Positions 27,826 to 36,175 are shown, counted from the first letter of the stretch. The stretch is DNA of 64,000 bases from Rhizobium sp. 007 (GCF_015353075.1 NZ_CP064187.1:4161001-4225000); one strand, 5' to 3'. A program made the numbers and translations. The notes: generated by a model not told the origin, from the sequence alone.

Positions 27826-27840
27826 TTAACGCTCCGTTAG
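27826..27840. promoter_or_regulatory. Near-consensus CtrA box between the glucanase and Wzz-like genes
   Basis: TTAA-CGCTCCG-TTAG matches the CtrA consensus TTAA-N7-TTAA at seven of eight positions. It lies in the shared 133-base upstream region of the GH5 gene and the Wzz-like gene. The half-site spacing is exact, so CtrA binding is plausible but weaker than at the two perfect boxes in this window. Confidence 0.4.
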
Positions 27841-27905
27841 CTAAGGATTTCTAAAGTCGGTCTACCTCCGCCAAAGATCTGCGTCGGCGGGTCACGAGTG
27901 TGTTT

Positions 27906-29501
27906 ATGAGCCAATTTGACAGGAACAGAGTTAGTCGGCTGCCTAGCTGGCGAAGCTACGAGCCTGCGCCAACCGCGCCGGAAAGCTCTCCCGCGCGCGC
28001 GCCTGTCCTGAGGCCTGGTGATTTCGCAAAACCCTTTCCCGAGCCGGAGGCGCCGCCGTCGCCCACCCCTCCCGAAAAGGATTTACGCCAGACACAGCCT
28101 TTGCCGTCGCAGTCGGAGCGTGCCGTTGTCCGCGCAGCGCCGGTTTCCGTCGATCCTGACGCGCCGCTTGTTGATATGCGATCGGTCATCTTTGCGATCT
28201 GGAACAGAAGGCTGATTGTCCTCGGACTGGCCGCGCTCGGCGCTTTGGCGGGCGGAGCACTGCTGCCGTTGCTGCCGCAGAAATTCACCGCAAGCACCAG
28301 CCTTTATTTCGATCCGCGCCAGATCGGCCTTGCTGATCCGGCGACACAATCATCGACGATCTCGCCGGAGATGATTTCGTCGATGATCGACAGCCAGGTG
28401 CAGATCCTGATGTCCGGCAATGTGCTGCGCCGGGTTGCCGATACCATGAAGCTTGCGCAGGATCCGGAATTCAACGGCGGCCGGAGTGACGACGCGGCTG
28501 TAGTCAGTGCCCTGCAGAAGTCGCTTACGATCACCCGCCAGAGCAGCACCTATGTCGTATCGTTGACGGCCGTGACGAACAATCCGGAGAAATCCGCCAA
28601 GCTTGCAAACCAGGTCGTGACCTCGTTCATGCAGGAGGAAAGCAGTGCCTCGACAGGTCTATACGAAAATACCACGGCGACGCTCGATGTTCGTTTGACC
28701 GATCTGCGCCAGAAAGTGCAGGAGGCCGAGCAGGCCGTCGAAACCTTCCGCGCCGACAACGATATGGCAGCGACGGAGGGCAATCTGATTTCCGACCAGC
28801 GCCTTGCCTCGCTGAATACGTTGCTGCTGACTGCGCAGGAAAAGACAATTCAGGCCAAGGCCCGCGCGGATGCGGCCGCGAACATGAGCTTCGAGGATGT
28901 CGTCGCCAATATCCGAACGGACGGCAATTCTGTGAACTCGTCGCTCGCGAGCCTTCGACAGCAATATGCCACTCAGGCCGCAGCCGTCGGCAGCCTCGAG
29001 AGCCAGATGGGCGCTCGTCATCCGCGACTGCAGGCCGCGCGCTCGTCACTGCAGAGCATTTCGGGCGAGATCAAGGGCGAATTGCAGCGCATGGTGACTT
29101 CGGCGCGCGCCGATTATGAGCAGGCGACAAAGGCCGAGGAGGCGATTGCCAAGGAACTGAACATTCAAAAGGCGCTGCAGGCGACCACATCCGACAAGCA
29201 GGTCGAACTCAACGAACTGCAGCGCAAGGCGACGGCCGCCAGGGAAATTTACGAGACCGTCCTGAAGCGCTCCAGCCAGACGACCGAGGAGCAGAACCTT
29301 CCGCAGAGCAACATCCGCGTCATTTCAGAAGCCGAACCGCCAACGAAACCGGACGGTCCCGGCAAGAAGATTCTTTTGATCGCCGGCGTTATCGGCGGGT
29401 TCTTCACCGGCTTTGCCGCCGGCGCGGCATTTGCGATCCTCGCAAGCCTCTTTGGGCATCCGGTCATTCGGGGCTATTTCCGCCGGGAGGCCCAGCGGTA
29501 A
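27906..29501 (+). CDS. Wzz/GumC-family polysaccharide chain-length/export protein
   Basis: The ATG at 27906 gives 531 residues. It has a proline-rich cytoplasmic N-terminus (about 20-80), a first TM helix (about 100-125), a Wzz domain (TASTSLYFDPRQIGLADP...), long coiled-coil periplasmic helices (about 240-450), a GNVR-type segment (ELQRKATAAREIYETVLKR) and a second TM helix (about 490-515). There is no cytoplasmic tyrosine kinase domain, so it resembles GumC/ExoP N-terminal halves only. It is a polysaccharide co-polymerase in the inner membrane, divergent from GH5. Confidence 0.88.
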   Translation: MSQFDRNRVSRLPSWRSYEPAPTAPESSPARAPVLRPGDFAKPFPEPEAPPSPTPPEKDLRQTQPLPSQSERAVVRAAPVSVDPDAPLVDMRSVIFAIWNRRLIVLGLAALGALAGGALLPLLPQKFTASTSLYFDPRQIGLADPATQSSTISPEMISSMIDSQVQILMSGNVLRRVADTMKLAQDPEFNGGRSDDAAVVSALQKSLTITRQSSTYVVSLTAVTNNPEKSAKLANQVVTSFMQEESSASTGLYENTTATLDVRLTDLRQKVQEAEQAVETFRADNDMAATEGNLISDQRLASLNTLLLTAQEKTIQAKARADAAANMSFEDVVANIRTDGNSVNSSLASLRQQYATQAAAVGSLESQMGARHPRLQAARSSLQSISGEIKGELQRMVTSARADYEQATKAEEAIAKELNIQKALQATTSDKQVELNELQRKATAAREIYETVLKRSSQTTEEQNLPQSNIRVISEAEPPTKPDGPGKKILLIAGVIGGFFTGFAAGAAFAILASLFGHPVIRGYFRREAQR

Positions 29502-29616
29502 AGGGCTTCGAAATCAATTTGTCGTGCCCGGTCTACCGCTTGATGGCTGCTTGGCTGCTTCCTAAATTTGAAGACGAATGTCGCTGGAGCCCGTCCTGCA
29601 ATGAAAGGTCACCGAT

Positions 29617-29949
29617 ATGCGATCCCTGCCGATGTTGCTCGCTGCCCTTTCTGCTGTCAGCGGCCTGATCGCCGAGCCGGCTCTTGCGACGGATTGGAGC
29701 CGGGCGGGCAAAGCAGCCGCTCAGCCGCTCTATCCCTATCCCGATCTCCCCGGCGTCAAGTCTCAGCCCGACAAGAAGGATGAGGAACAATATGTCTGCC
29801 GCACCGAAACGCGCGGCATCAGGCGCAGTGGGGACTGGATCTTCCGCTCCGGCGGCATGCCGACCACCGTCTATGTATGCGACCGCGACGGTTACGTGAG
29901 CCAAGGAACGCAAGTGCCTGCAAGAGGCCACTATCAGCCCGTGCGCTGA
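29617..29949 (+). CDS. Small secreted protein of unknown function
   Basis: 110 residues with a signal peptide ending near EPALA-TDW. The mature part has a Pro/Tyr-rich stretch (QPLYPYPDLPGVKSQP) and two cysteines (YVCRTETRG and TTVYVCDRDG) that may form a disulfide. AAAGGTC precedes the ATG. I do not recognise the family. It is convergent with the damaged DUF2282 gene, with only four bases between the stops. Confidence 0.7.
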   Translation: MRSLPMLLAALSAVSGLIAEPALATDWSRAGKAAAQPLYPYPDLPGVKSQPDKKDEEQYVCRTETRGIRRSGDWIFRSGGMPTTVYVCDRDGYVSQGTQVPARGHYQPVR

Positions 29950-29953
29950 CGCT

Positions 29954-30181
29954 TCATGCCGTGCGGGAAAAATTCCGCGCGATGAAGTCGTCGATGGAGG
30001 CGCGGCCAGGCGTGCCGGCGCACGTGGTCCCCGGTCCGGCTGCGCAGCCGTTCGGGCCATTCATGGAAACGCCGTAGCACTTTCCTTGCTGTCCGCGCCC
30101 GAAGCGGCAGGAGCGGCAACAGTGGCAAGCGCCGCAGCGAGCGAGCCCTGTGCGAGCCAGCGTAACGATGGCGTTTTTCAT
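29954..30181 (-). pseudogene. DUF2282 (BufA-type) metal-buffer peptide gene, damaged by frameshifts
   Basis: The readable 75-codon frame contains [25 protein letters not shown], the cysteine-rich DUF2282 core (BufA of bufferin systems, small exported copper-binding peptides). Between the start MKNAIVTLA and the core the frame reads [17 protein letters not shown], which makes no sense. The +1 frame there encodes a normal signal peptide ([16 protein letters not shown] then GADSKE). So two compensating single-base indels (near 30154 and 30085) have removed the export signal while keeping the core in frame. After CAGTP the usual DYQGNAW tail is absent. No DUF692 or DUF2063 partner gene (bufB/bufC) is present. 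The gene keeps a promoter and a GGAGA ribosome binding site. Confidence 0.75.
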
Positions 30182-30230
30182 TGTTCATCTCCACAAGAAT
30201 GACGGGCCGTGATTGGCTTGCATTGCGGGC

Positions 30231-30256
30231 TACGGAGGGAGCCGACGGAATGTTAC
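30231..30256 (-). promoter_or_regulatory. SigF-type ECF promoter of the DUF2282 gene
   Basis: On the minus strand GTAACA (30256-30251), a 16-base spacer and CGTA (30234-30231) lie about 50 bases before the ATG. The same two elements with the same spacing precede the sigma factor gene. Caulobacter SigF promoters, from memory, are GTAAC[C]-N16-CGAA, so the match is close. The assignment is inferred from the motif pair. Confidence 0.6.
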
Positions 30257-30367
30257 AGCGCTTCTCGCGATTTTCTGGCCGGCCCGGCTTGCCGTCTTCG
30301 CGATTGCAGGGGAAAACGCCTGAGAACAAAGGCTCGCCCGCTACCGTGAAATAATTTCGAACGCGCG

Positions 30368-30393
30368 GTAACAAAGTTGTGTGCCCTCTCGTA
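30368..30393 (+). promoter_or_regulatory. SigF-type ECF promoter of the sigma/anti-sigma operon
   Basis: GTAACA (30368-30373), a 16-base spacer and CGTA (30390-30393), identical in elements and spacing to the site before the divergent DUF2282 gene. The expected start of transcription falls at or just before the coding region, so the mRNA would be leaderless or nearly so, or translation starts a little downstream. It points to autoregulation of the sigma factor. Confidence 0.55.
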
Positions 30394-30400
30394 GAGGATG

Positions 30401-30973
30401 ATGCGGGTGAAATACTCAGCGCGGGAAGAGGAATGGGCAGGCTGGATGCGTAGCGCCATGGGTGGCGATGCGCAGGCCTATCACCGCTTTCTTTGCGCTG
30501 TGACCCCTCATCTGCGCGCCATGGCCCGCAGGCGCTGCGATCAGTTTGGCGCGCCGGCAGGCGAGGCGGAGGATGTCGTGCAGGAGGTGCTGCTTGCTGT
30601 TCACCTGAAGCGCGGAACCTGGGATCCGGCTCGCCCGATCGGCCCTTGGCTGTCGACGATCGTGCGCAATAAGCTGATAGACATCCTGCGCCGGCGCGGC
30701 CGTCACATCGATGTGCCGATCGACGACGTGATGACAACGCTCGAAGCGGAAGAACAGGCGGGCAATTTGGATCGGCTCGACGCCGAACATATGTTTAATC
30801 GCCTGAAGGATCCGCAGCGTGACATCGTGCGCTCGATTTCGATCGAGGGAGCAGCTGTTCGCGAAACGGCCGAAAGGCTGAAAATGAGCGAAGGTGCGGT
30901 GCGCGTCGCGCTGCACCGGGCGTTGAAGTCGCTGGCCGCCTTGTACCGGAGTGAGACGAGTGAAGACCGATGA
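30401..30973 (+). CDS. ECF RNA polymerase sigma factor (SigF/EcfF type)
   Basis: About 190 residues with sigma-70 region 2 (about 15-85: DAQAYHRFLCAVTPHLRAMARR, EDVVQEVLLAVHLKRGTWDPARPIGPWLSTIVRNKLIDILRRRG) and region 4 (about 125-180: MSEGAVRVALHRALKSLAAL). Start options are ATG 30398, ATG 30401 and GTG 30407; the GTG has the best spaced AGAGGA. It directs stress transcription and is held by the membrane anti-sigma factor encoded next, which it overlaps. A SigF-type promoter lies immediately upstream. Confidence 0.9.
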   Translation: MRVKYSAREEEWAGWMRSAMGGDAQAYHRFLCAVTPHLRAMARRRCDQFGAPAGEAEDVVQEVLLAVHLKRGTWDPARPIGPWLSTIVRNKLIDILRRRGRHIDVPIDDVMTTLEAEEQAGNLDRLDAEHMFNRLKDPQRDIVRSISIEGAAVRETAERLKMSEGAVRVALHRALKSLAALYRSETSEDR

Positions 30974-31595
30974 CCTGATCAGCCTCCTGGCACAAGACGC
31001 ACCCATCCGCGCACGGCTCGGCCCGTTGCTCCTGGGTGCGCTGCTGATCGGCGTCGCAGTCTCTGCAACGTTGCTTCTGTCGGCAGTCGGTATCCGTCAC
31101 GACATGGCAAGCGCGATCGAAACGGCACGCGTGCTCTTCAAGATGGTCCTGACCCTGACGCTCGCCGTCGCCGCTTGCGGGCTTGTCTTACGCATAGGCC
31201 GTCCAGGCGTGCCGCTGGGGCTTTCAAGCCTGGCGCTGTTCGTGCCGCTGATCCTTCTCGCAGCGGGCACCGCGGCCGAATTGTCGGCCATTCCGCAGGA
31301 TGCATGGGAAATGGCGATGCTCGGCCGCAACGCACGCTTCTGCCTGTTCTTCATACCGGTCCTGTCGCTCGCGCCGCTTGCGGGTTTCCTCTGGGCGCTG
31401 AAAAACGGCGCTGCGGAACGCCCAAGCCTTGCCGGAGCCGCAGCAGGCCTTGCCGCCGGCGGTATAGCGGCAGCGCTTTACGCCTTGCACTGCACGGACG
31501 ACAGCCCGCTGTTTCTTGCAGTCTGGTACACCACGGCAATCGCGGCAGTGACAGCCATCGGCGCGCTGATTGGATCGCGATATCTGAAGTGGTAA
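30960..31595 (+). CDS. NrsF-family (DUF1109) membrane anti-sigma factor
   Basis: Start GTG at 30960 with GGAG eight bases upstream (a GTG at 30951 is also open), 211 residues. Six hydrophobic segments make up most of the protein (about 22-45, 55-75, 83-105, 120-142, 150-172, 182-205), the topology of NrsF/DUF1109. It overlaps the sigma gene by 14 bases. In Caulobacter NrsF holds SigF at the membrane and releases it under metal or oxidative stress; conserved cysteines matter there, and Cys residues are visible in helices 2, 4 and 6. Confidence 0.87.
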   Translation: MKTDDLISLLAQDAPIRARLGPLLLGALLIGVAVSATLLLSAVGIRHDMASAIETARVLFKMVLTLTLAVAACGLVLRIGRPGVPLGLSSLALFVPLILLAAGTAAELSAIPQDAWEMAMLGRNARFCLFFIPVLSLAPLAGFLWALKNGAAERPSLAGAAAGLAAGGIAAALYALHCTDDSPLFLAVWYTTAIAAVTAIGALIGSRYLKW

Positions 31596-31657
31596 GACAG
31601 CGAGGTCACGAGACCACGGCCGTTGGCATCGGCTCTTCTGCTATCTTTGTAAGGGAA

Positions 31658-31744
31658 TGGTGCCCAGAAGAGGACTCGAACCTCCACACCCTTTCGGGTA
31701 CCAGCACCTGAAGCTGGCGCGTCTACCAATTCCGCCATCTGGGC
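31658..31744 (-). tRNA. tRNA-Leu (anticodon CAG)
   Basis: On the minus strand an 87-base tRNA with encoded CCA. The acceptor stem GCCCAGA/TCTGGGC pairs fully, the D arm contains GGCGGAATTGGTAGACGC, and the anticodon stem CCAGC/GCTGG encloses TTCAGGT with CAG at 34-36. The long variable arm (TACCCGAAAGGGTG) is class II, as expected for Leu, and the T arm contains GGTTCGAGTCC. It decodes CUG. No integrase or repeated 3' fragment lies beside it. Confidence 0.97.
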
Positions 31745-31947
31745 GACGGAGAGCCATGTAAGGGGGTGGCTCTTGGCTGTCAACTGGCTTTTTGAAGTTT
31801 TCCTGACAGGCTGGAAAAAAGAGCGAATATGCCTCCTGAAGACGCCGGAACGGGGCGATCACGCCGAACTGAACGGCTTTCGATCCTGTGATGGATGCCA
31901 TGCGGCGGCGGGTGTTCTATATCTGCAGCAGCAGAAAGGAATCAGTG

Positions 31948-32367
31948 ATGTCTGCTCTTCGAACGATCATCTTCGGCTCCGTCATCGGCTTCGTGCCGCT
32001 TGCGGCCAGTGCCGCGCCTCCGCTTGCGCCGCTGCAACAGCGCAATCCGGCAATCATCAATGTCCAATCGACCTACTGCGATTATCGCGGTTGCTTCGGC
32101 TTCGGGCCGCAGCAGTGGCACCGCCCTGCCTATATCCAGCCGAACTATCGTCCGCCGGAAGCGAGAGGGCCGACCTATTACCAGCCGCGCGCCCAGCCCA
32201 GGCGACAGCTTTCCTATGATCCGCCGCCAATCCGCCGGATACGTCCGCCAGCAAAGGGAATGCATGTCGAATGGTGCCGAAATCAGTACCGGACCTACAA
32301 TCCGAGGACCGATCGTTTTGTGACCTACGAGGGCATCTACAAGACCTGCAATTCGCCCTTCGACTGA
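31948..32367 (+). CDS. BA14K-like secreted protein
   Basis: The start at 31948 (MSALRTIIFGSV...) has AAAGGA upstream; 139 residues with a signal peptide ending near ASA-APP. The middle is rich in Pro, Gln and Tyr. The C-terminus HVEWCRNQYRTYNPRTDRFV then GIYKTCNSPFD is the BA14K repeat motif (W-C-x3-Y-x-S/T-Y-P) first seen in a Brucella immunoreactive 14-kDa protein. Probably periplasmic or surface-associated; exact role unknown. Confidence 0.82.
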   Translation: MSALRTIIFGSVIGFVPLAASAAPPLAPLQQRNPAIINVQSTYCDYRGCFGFGPQQWHRPAYIQPNYRPPEARGPTYYQPRAQPRRQLSYDPPPIRRIRPPAKGMHVEWCRNQYRTYNPRTDRFVTYEGIYKTCNSPFD

Positions 32368-32370
32368 GGG

Positions 32371-32664
32371 TCAGCTCTCCAGCGAAACGCGGTCGGCATG
32401 GCCGAGATCGCGGCCGGGTTCGATGATGTCCCGCACCCGCTGCTTGAGTTCCTTCGGCCCCGGGAAACCGCCGTCGCGTTTGCGCTCCCAGATGAGGTCG
32501 TCGTTGACGCGAATCTCGAAATTGCCGCCCGTACCAGGAATGAGCGCCACTTCGGCGAGGCTGTCCGAAAAGGTGTGCAGCAATTCCTGCGCCATCCAGC
32601 CGGCGCGCAGCAGCCAGTTGCATTGGGTGCAGTAGAGGATCGTCACACGGGCTTTTTCAGTCAT
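32371..32664 (-). CDS. SelT/SelW/SelH (Rdx)-family protein
   Basis: 97 residues. The thioredoxin-like Rdx motif is [21 protein letters not shown] with CxxC at residues 12-15, then [36 protein letters not shown], typical of selenoprotein W-like proteins. The selenocysteine position is a plain Cys. Function is presumed redox-related. Convergent with the BA14K-like gene, with three bases between stops. Confidence 0.88.
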   Translation of the reverse strand: MTEKARVTILYCTQCNWLLRAGWMAQELLHTFSDSLAEVALIPGTGGNFEIRVNDDLIWERKRDGGFPGPKELKQRVRDIIEPGRDLGHADRVSLES

Positions 32665-32821
32665 CGGCGGATTCCTTTCAATGCTTCGATTTAAGGCCTT
32701 CGTGGCCGCTTCGCAACGTCCGGCTTGCGCGGGGAGGCCATCGCATGTTCATGTCACGAAGTTAGCTGTGGTGCTGCGCGGCACGGTCCGCTTAATAGGC
32801 GTTGAGCACCGGGAGAGGCAG

Positions 32822-33367
32822 ATGAGTGAGCGGGAAAAGATGGCGGCTTGCGAGTGGTATTGCTGCCTTGATGACGAGCTCGAGGGGCTGCGCCGGCTGG
32901 CGCGCAAGGCCGTTCACCAGCACAACACGATGCCGCCGGACGAACGCGGCAATATGGCGCCGGCGCTGGCGGTGCTGCTTGCGAAGGCGCCTGCCGACGC
33001 TGTCATCGAGGCGCCGTTTCATTGCTCCTATGGTGTGAACATAGCCCTCGGCAGTCGCGTCTACCTCAATGCCGGCTGTACCATCCTCGATTCGGGAACG
33101 GTGGTAATCGGCGAGCGGTCCATGCTGGGGCCGGGCGTGCATATATATTGTGCGGAACATCACAAGGATGCGGCTCTTCGCAAAGCCGGGATCGAGATGG
33201 CGCGGCCGGTTTCGATCGGGGAGGATGTCTGGATCGGCGGCGGCGCTACCATTCTGGGCGGCGTGTCGATCGGGGACGGGGCAATCGTCGGCGCAGGCGC
33301 GGTTGTGACGAAAGATGTGCCGAGCGGTGCGACGGTCGTCGGCAATCCGGCGCGAATCCATAAGTGA
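32822..33367 (+). CDS. Maltose/nodulation-type O-acetyltransferase (Maa/NodL family)
   Basis: The start at 32822 ([15 protein letters not shown]...) has GAGAGGCAG upstream; 181 residues. The N-terminal Mac domain ([26 protein letters not shown]) is followed by a left-handed beta-helix of hexapeptide repeats (about 70-175) with the catalytic His in [11 protein letters not shown] and the end [10 protein letters not shown]. It transfers acetyl from acetyl-CoA to a sugar hydroxyl. NodL belongs to the same family, but no nodulation genes are nearby, so maltose/galactoside-type activity is more likely. Confidence 0.9.
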   Translation: MSEREKMAACEWYCCLDDELEGLRRLARKAVHQHNTMPPDERGNMAPALAVLLAKAPADAVIEAPFHCSYGVNIALGSRVYLNAGCTILDSGTVVIGERSMLGPGVHIYCAEHHKDAALRKAGIEMARPVSIGEDVWIGGGATILGGVSIGDGAIVGAGAVVTKDVPSGATVVGNPARIHK

Positions 33368-33443
33368 TTGCGATGCATATCGGCCGTGGCCTTGATTGAC
33401 GTCGGATGACGCTAGATTAGGGGCGAACACGGAGGATAGGCCG

Positions 33444-33896
33444 ATGAGCAATAAGAACCTGCCATGGGAAGGTGGCTGCCGTTGTGGCCGAGTCAGGCTC
33501 AAGATCAGCGCAAAGCCGCTGCTCACCATGGCGTGCCATTGCACCGGCTGCCAGAAAATGTCGTCCAGCGCCTATTCGTTGAGCGCCGCGATTCCGGCGG
33601 AAAGCTTCGAAGTGACCCGGGGCGAACCCGTGATCGGCGGCCTGCATGGCGTAACAAGGCACTATTTCTGTCCGCATTGCATGAGTTGGATGTTTACGCG
33701 GCCCGAGGGCATGGACTGGTTCGTCAACCTGCGTGCCACCATGCTGGATGATACAACTTGGTTCACACCGTTCATCGAGACTTGGACGAGGGAGAAGCTG
33801 TCATTCGCCGAAACCGGCGCGGTATATAGCTATGAAACGCTGCCGGAAATGAATGCCTATGAGGGGCTGGTGAAAGAGTATGTGGCGCGGGGATGA
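33444..33896 (+). CDS. GFA/CENP-V-fold zinc-binding protein
   Basis: The start at 33444 (MSNKNLPWEGGC...) follows GGAGGATAGG; 150 residues. Zinc-ligand pattern of the GFA domain: GGCRCGRVRL (CxC), then MACHCTGCQKMSSSAYS (CxCxxC) and HYFCPHCMSWMF (CxxC). The family is named for glutathione-dependent formaldehyde activation, but most members have no proven activity. A decayed antitoxin gene lies just downstream on the opposite strand. Confidence 0.88.
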   Translation: MSNKNLPWEGGCRCGRVRLKISAKPLLTMACHCTGCQKMSSSAYSLSAAIPAESFEVTRGEPVIGGLHGVTRHYFCPHCMSWMFTRPEGMDWFVNLRATMLDDTTWFTPFIETWTREKLSFAETGAVYSYETLPEMNAYEGLVKEYVARG

Positions 33897-33904
33897 GCCT
33901 TCGA

Positions 33905-34137
33905 AGACCGGCCATCAAATTTGCCGTGCTTCACAAACGGTGGCCCGTGCCTTTCAACGTAAGCGTCTGCTTCGGCTATCGCCTCCGCATTCTCCAGTCG
34001 CCGCAGGCGTTCGCGCTCGGCTTGCGGGCGATGCAGTCTTCGGCGGCGCGGGAGATGTTGACATTGAGTTGGCGTGCGGAGGAGACGATCTGAGCATCGA
34101 GAGACAGATTCAAGTCTTTTCAGACAGGCCGGCGCAT
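33905..34137 (-). pseudogene. Decayed CcdA-type antitoxin gene
   Basis: Read on the minus strand from ATG 34137: MRRPV, an in-frame TGA, then KDLNLSLDAQIVSSARQLNV and NISRAAEDCIA. A shift of frame near 34025 continues as QAERERLRRLENAEAIAEAD, then AYVERHGPPFVKHGKF. Together the two frames give a complete CcdA antitoxin: an RHH-like N-terminus plus the ENAEAI...AYVERHG...KF tail that binds CcdB. The early stop and the frameshift make it nonfunctional as read, and the normal terminal stop after KF is also lost. No ccdB is next to it. Confidence 0.75.
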
Positions 34138-34148
34138 GGCGATAGTCC

Positions 34149-34186
34149 TCCGAAGTTATGCGCAGAAAATTGCGCATAACTTCGGA
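34149..34186. repeat. 38-base perfect inverted repeat between lepA and the ccdA remnant
   Basis: Two 16-base arms (TCCGAAGTTATGCGCA and its exact reverse complement) around GAAAAT. It starts 12 bases after the lepA stop and ends 12 bases before the ATG of the ccdA remnant. On the lepA strand no T-run follows, so it is not a classic intrinsic terminator. It could still end or stabilise the lepA mRNA, or be an operator of the former toxin-antitoxin locus. Confidence 0.75.
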
Positions 34187-34198
34187 AGGGAAAAGGAT

Positions 34199-36031
34199 TT
34201 ACTCGTCGCCCATCTTCAGCGCCGCGATGAACGCCTCCTGTGGGATTTCTACCTTGCCGAACTGGCGCATGCGCTTCTTGCCGGCCTTCTGCTTGTCGAG
34301 CAGCTTGCGCTTGCGGGTGGCGTCGCCGCCGTAGCACTTGGCGGTCACGTCTTTGCGCAGCGCTGAGATGGTTTCGCGGGCAATCACGTTGCCGCCGATC
34401 GCGGCCTGGATCGGGATCTTGAACATGTGCTTCGGGATCAGCTCCTTGAGCTTCTCGCACATGTCGCGGCCGCGCTTTTCAGCCGCCGTCCGGTGCACCA
34501 TCATCGACAGCGCGTCGACCGGTTCGCCGTTGACGAGGATCGACATCTTCACGAGGTTTCCTTCGCGGTGGTCGGTCAACGCATAGTCGAAGGAGGCGTA
34601 GCCCTTCGAAATCGACTTCAGCCGGTCGTAGAAATCGAAGACAACTTCATTGAGCGGCAGATCGTAAGTCAGCATTGCGCGCGTGCCGACATAGGTAAGT
34701 TCGATCTGGATGCCACGCCGGTCCTGGCAGAGCTTCAGGATGCCGCCGAGATAATCGTCCGGCGTCAGGATCGTGGCTCTGATCCAGGGTTCGTGGATTT
34801 CGGCGATTTTCACGACATCGGGCATGTCGGCCGGATTGTGCAGCTCGCGCTCCGTACCGTCGGTCATGTACATCTTGTAGACGACGGAAGGCGCGGTTGC
34901 GATGAGGTCGAGGTCGAATTCGCGTTCCAGGCGTTCCTGGATGATTTCGAGATGAAGCAATCCGAGGAAGCCGCAGCGGAAGCCGAAGCCGAGGGCTGCG
35001 GAAGATTCCATCTCGAAGGAGAAGGAGGCGTCGTTGAGGCGCAGCTTGCCCATCGCGGCGCGCAGATCTTCGAAATCGGCAGCATCGACCGGGAAGAGGC
35101 CGCAGAAGACGACGGGCTGGGCCGGCTTGAAGCCCGGCAGCGCTTCCGCAGTCGGCCGCTTGTCCTCGGTGATCGTATCGCCGACGCGGGTGTCGGCCAC
35201 TTCCTTGATGCTGCCGGTGATAAAACCGATCTCGCCAGGACCGAGAGAATCCACATTGACCATCTTCGGCGTCAGCACGCCGACGCGCTCCACCTGATAC
35301 TTGGCATCGGTGCCCATCATGCGAATTGTCTGGCCCTTTGTCAGTACGCCATCAATGACGCGCACCAGAACCATGACGCCGAGATAGGCGTCGTACCAGC
35401 TATCGACGAGCAGTGCCTTCAGCGGCGCCTTTTCGCCGCCCGGGCTCTTCGGTGCCGGCAGCTTGTGGACGATCGCTTCCAGCACAGCCGGAATGCCGAG
35501 ACCGGTCTTGGCAGATATCAGTACCGCGTCGGAAGCGTCGATGCCGATCACTTCCTCGATCTGCTCCTTGATGCGCTCAGGTTCTGCCGCCGGTAGGTCG
35601 ATCTTGTTAAGGACGGTGACGAGCTCGTGGTTGTTGTCGATCGCCTGGTAGACATTGGCAAGCGTCTGCGCCTCCACGCCCTGGGACGCGTCAACGACTA
35701 GCAGCGAGCCTTCGCAGGCCGAGAGCGAGCGTGAGACTTCGTAGGCGAAGTCGACGTGTCCGGGGGTGTCGATCAGGTTCAGGATGTAGGTCTCGCCGTC
35801 ATCCGCCTTGTAGTGCAGGCGCACGGTTTGCGCTTTGATGGTGATGCCGCGCTCGCGCTCGATGTCCATGTTGTCCAGCACCTGCTCGGACATTTCGCGC
35901 TCGGCGAGGCCGCCGGTCGTCTGGATCAGGCGGTCGGCAAGCGTCGATTTGCCGTGGTCGATATGGGCCACGATCGAGAAATTGCGGATGTGGGACAGCG
36001 GAGTCGTCGGATTGGTGCTCATGCGCGCCAT
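34199..36031 (-). CDS. lepA: Elongation factor 4 (LepA)
   Basis: A 610-residue ribosome-dependent GTPase. G motifs: [18 protein letters not shown] (G1), DTPGHVDF (G3) and [10 protein letters not shown] (G4). The LepA-specific C-terminal domain ends [23 protein letters not shown], with [24 protein letters not shown]. It back-translocates or stabilises stalled ribosomes. Alternative start three codons in (36022). A perfect 16-bp inverted repeat lies 12 bases after the stop. Confidence 0.98.
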   Translation of the reverse strand: MARMSTNPTTPLSHIRNFSIVAHIDHGKSTLADRLIQTTGGLAEREMSEQVLDNMDIERERGITIKAQTVRLHYKADDGETYILNLIDTPGHVDFAYEVSRSLSACEGSLLVVDASQGVEAQTLANVYQAIDNNHELVTVLNKIDLPAAEPERIKEQIEEVIGIDASDAVLISAKTGLGIPAVLEAIVHKLPAPKSPGGEKAPLKALLVDSWYDAYLGVMVLVRVIDGVLTKGQTIRMMGTDAKYQVERVGVLTPKMVNVDSLGPGEIGFITGSIKEVADTRVGDTITEDKRPTAEALPGFKPAQPVVFCGLFPVDAADFEDLRAAMGKLRLNDASFSFEMESSAALGFGFRCGFLGLLHLEIIQERLEREFDLDLIATAPSVVYKMYMTDGTERELHNPADMPDVVKIAEIHEPWIRATILTPDDYLGGILKLCQDRRGIQIELTYVGTRAMLTYDLPLNEVVFDFYDRLKSISKGYASFDYALTDHREGNLVKMSILVNGEPVDALSMMVHRTAAEKRGRDMCEKLKELIPKHMFKIPIQAAIGGNVIARETISALRKDVTAKCYGGDATRKRKLLDKQKAGKKRMRQFGKVEIPQEAFIAALKMGDE

Positions 36032-36175
36032 ATAGCAGTGCCGCCCCCCGCCGCAAAGCGGAAAAGCAGGACTCCGTTTAGGATAAAATGCGCGTCACAG
36101 GCGGTGATTAAAAACCACTTGATTCCATTATCAGACCATGCATTTCTCTTATAGTAGAATCAATGGATCGAACAG

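Noticed and set aside
31658..31744. tRNA-Leu as an integration site of a genomic island
   Set aside because: No integrase, no duplicated tRNA 3' end and ordinary chromosomal genes on both sides.
32371..32664. Selenoprotein W gene with an in-frame selenocysteine
   Set aside because: The redox motif reads CTQC with normal Cys codons and there is no in-frame TGA.
34149..34186. A dif/XerCD-like site, because TGCGCATAA resembles a XerC half site
   Set aside because: The arms are in the wrong order for dif (TTATGCGCA first, TGCGCATAA second) and the spacer is not dif-like; treated as a plain inverted repeat.
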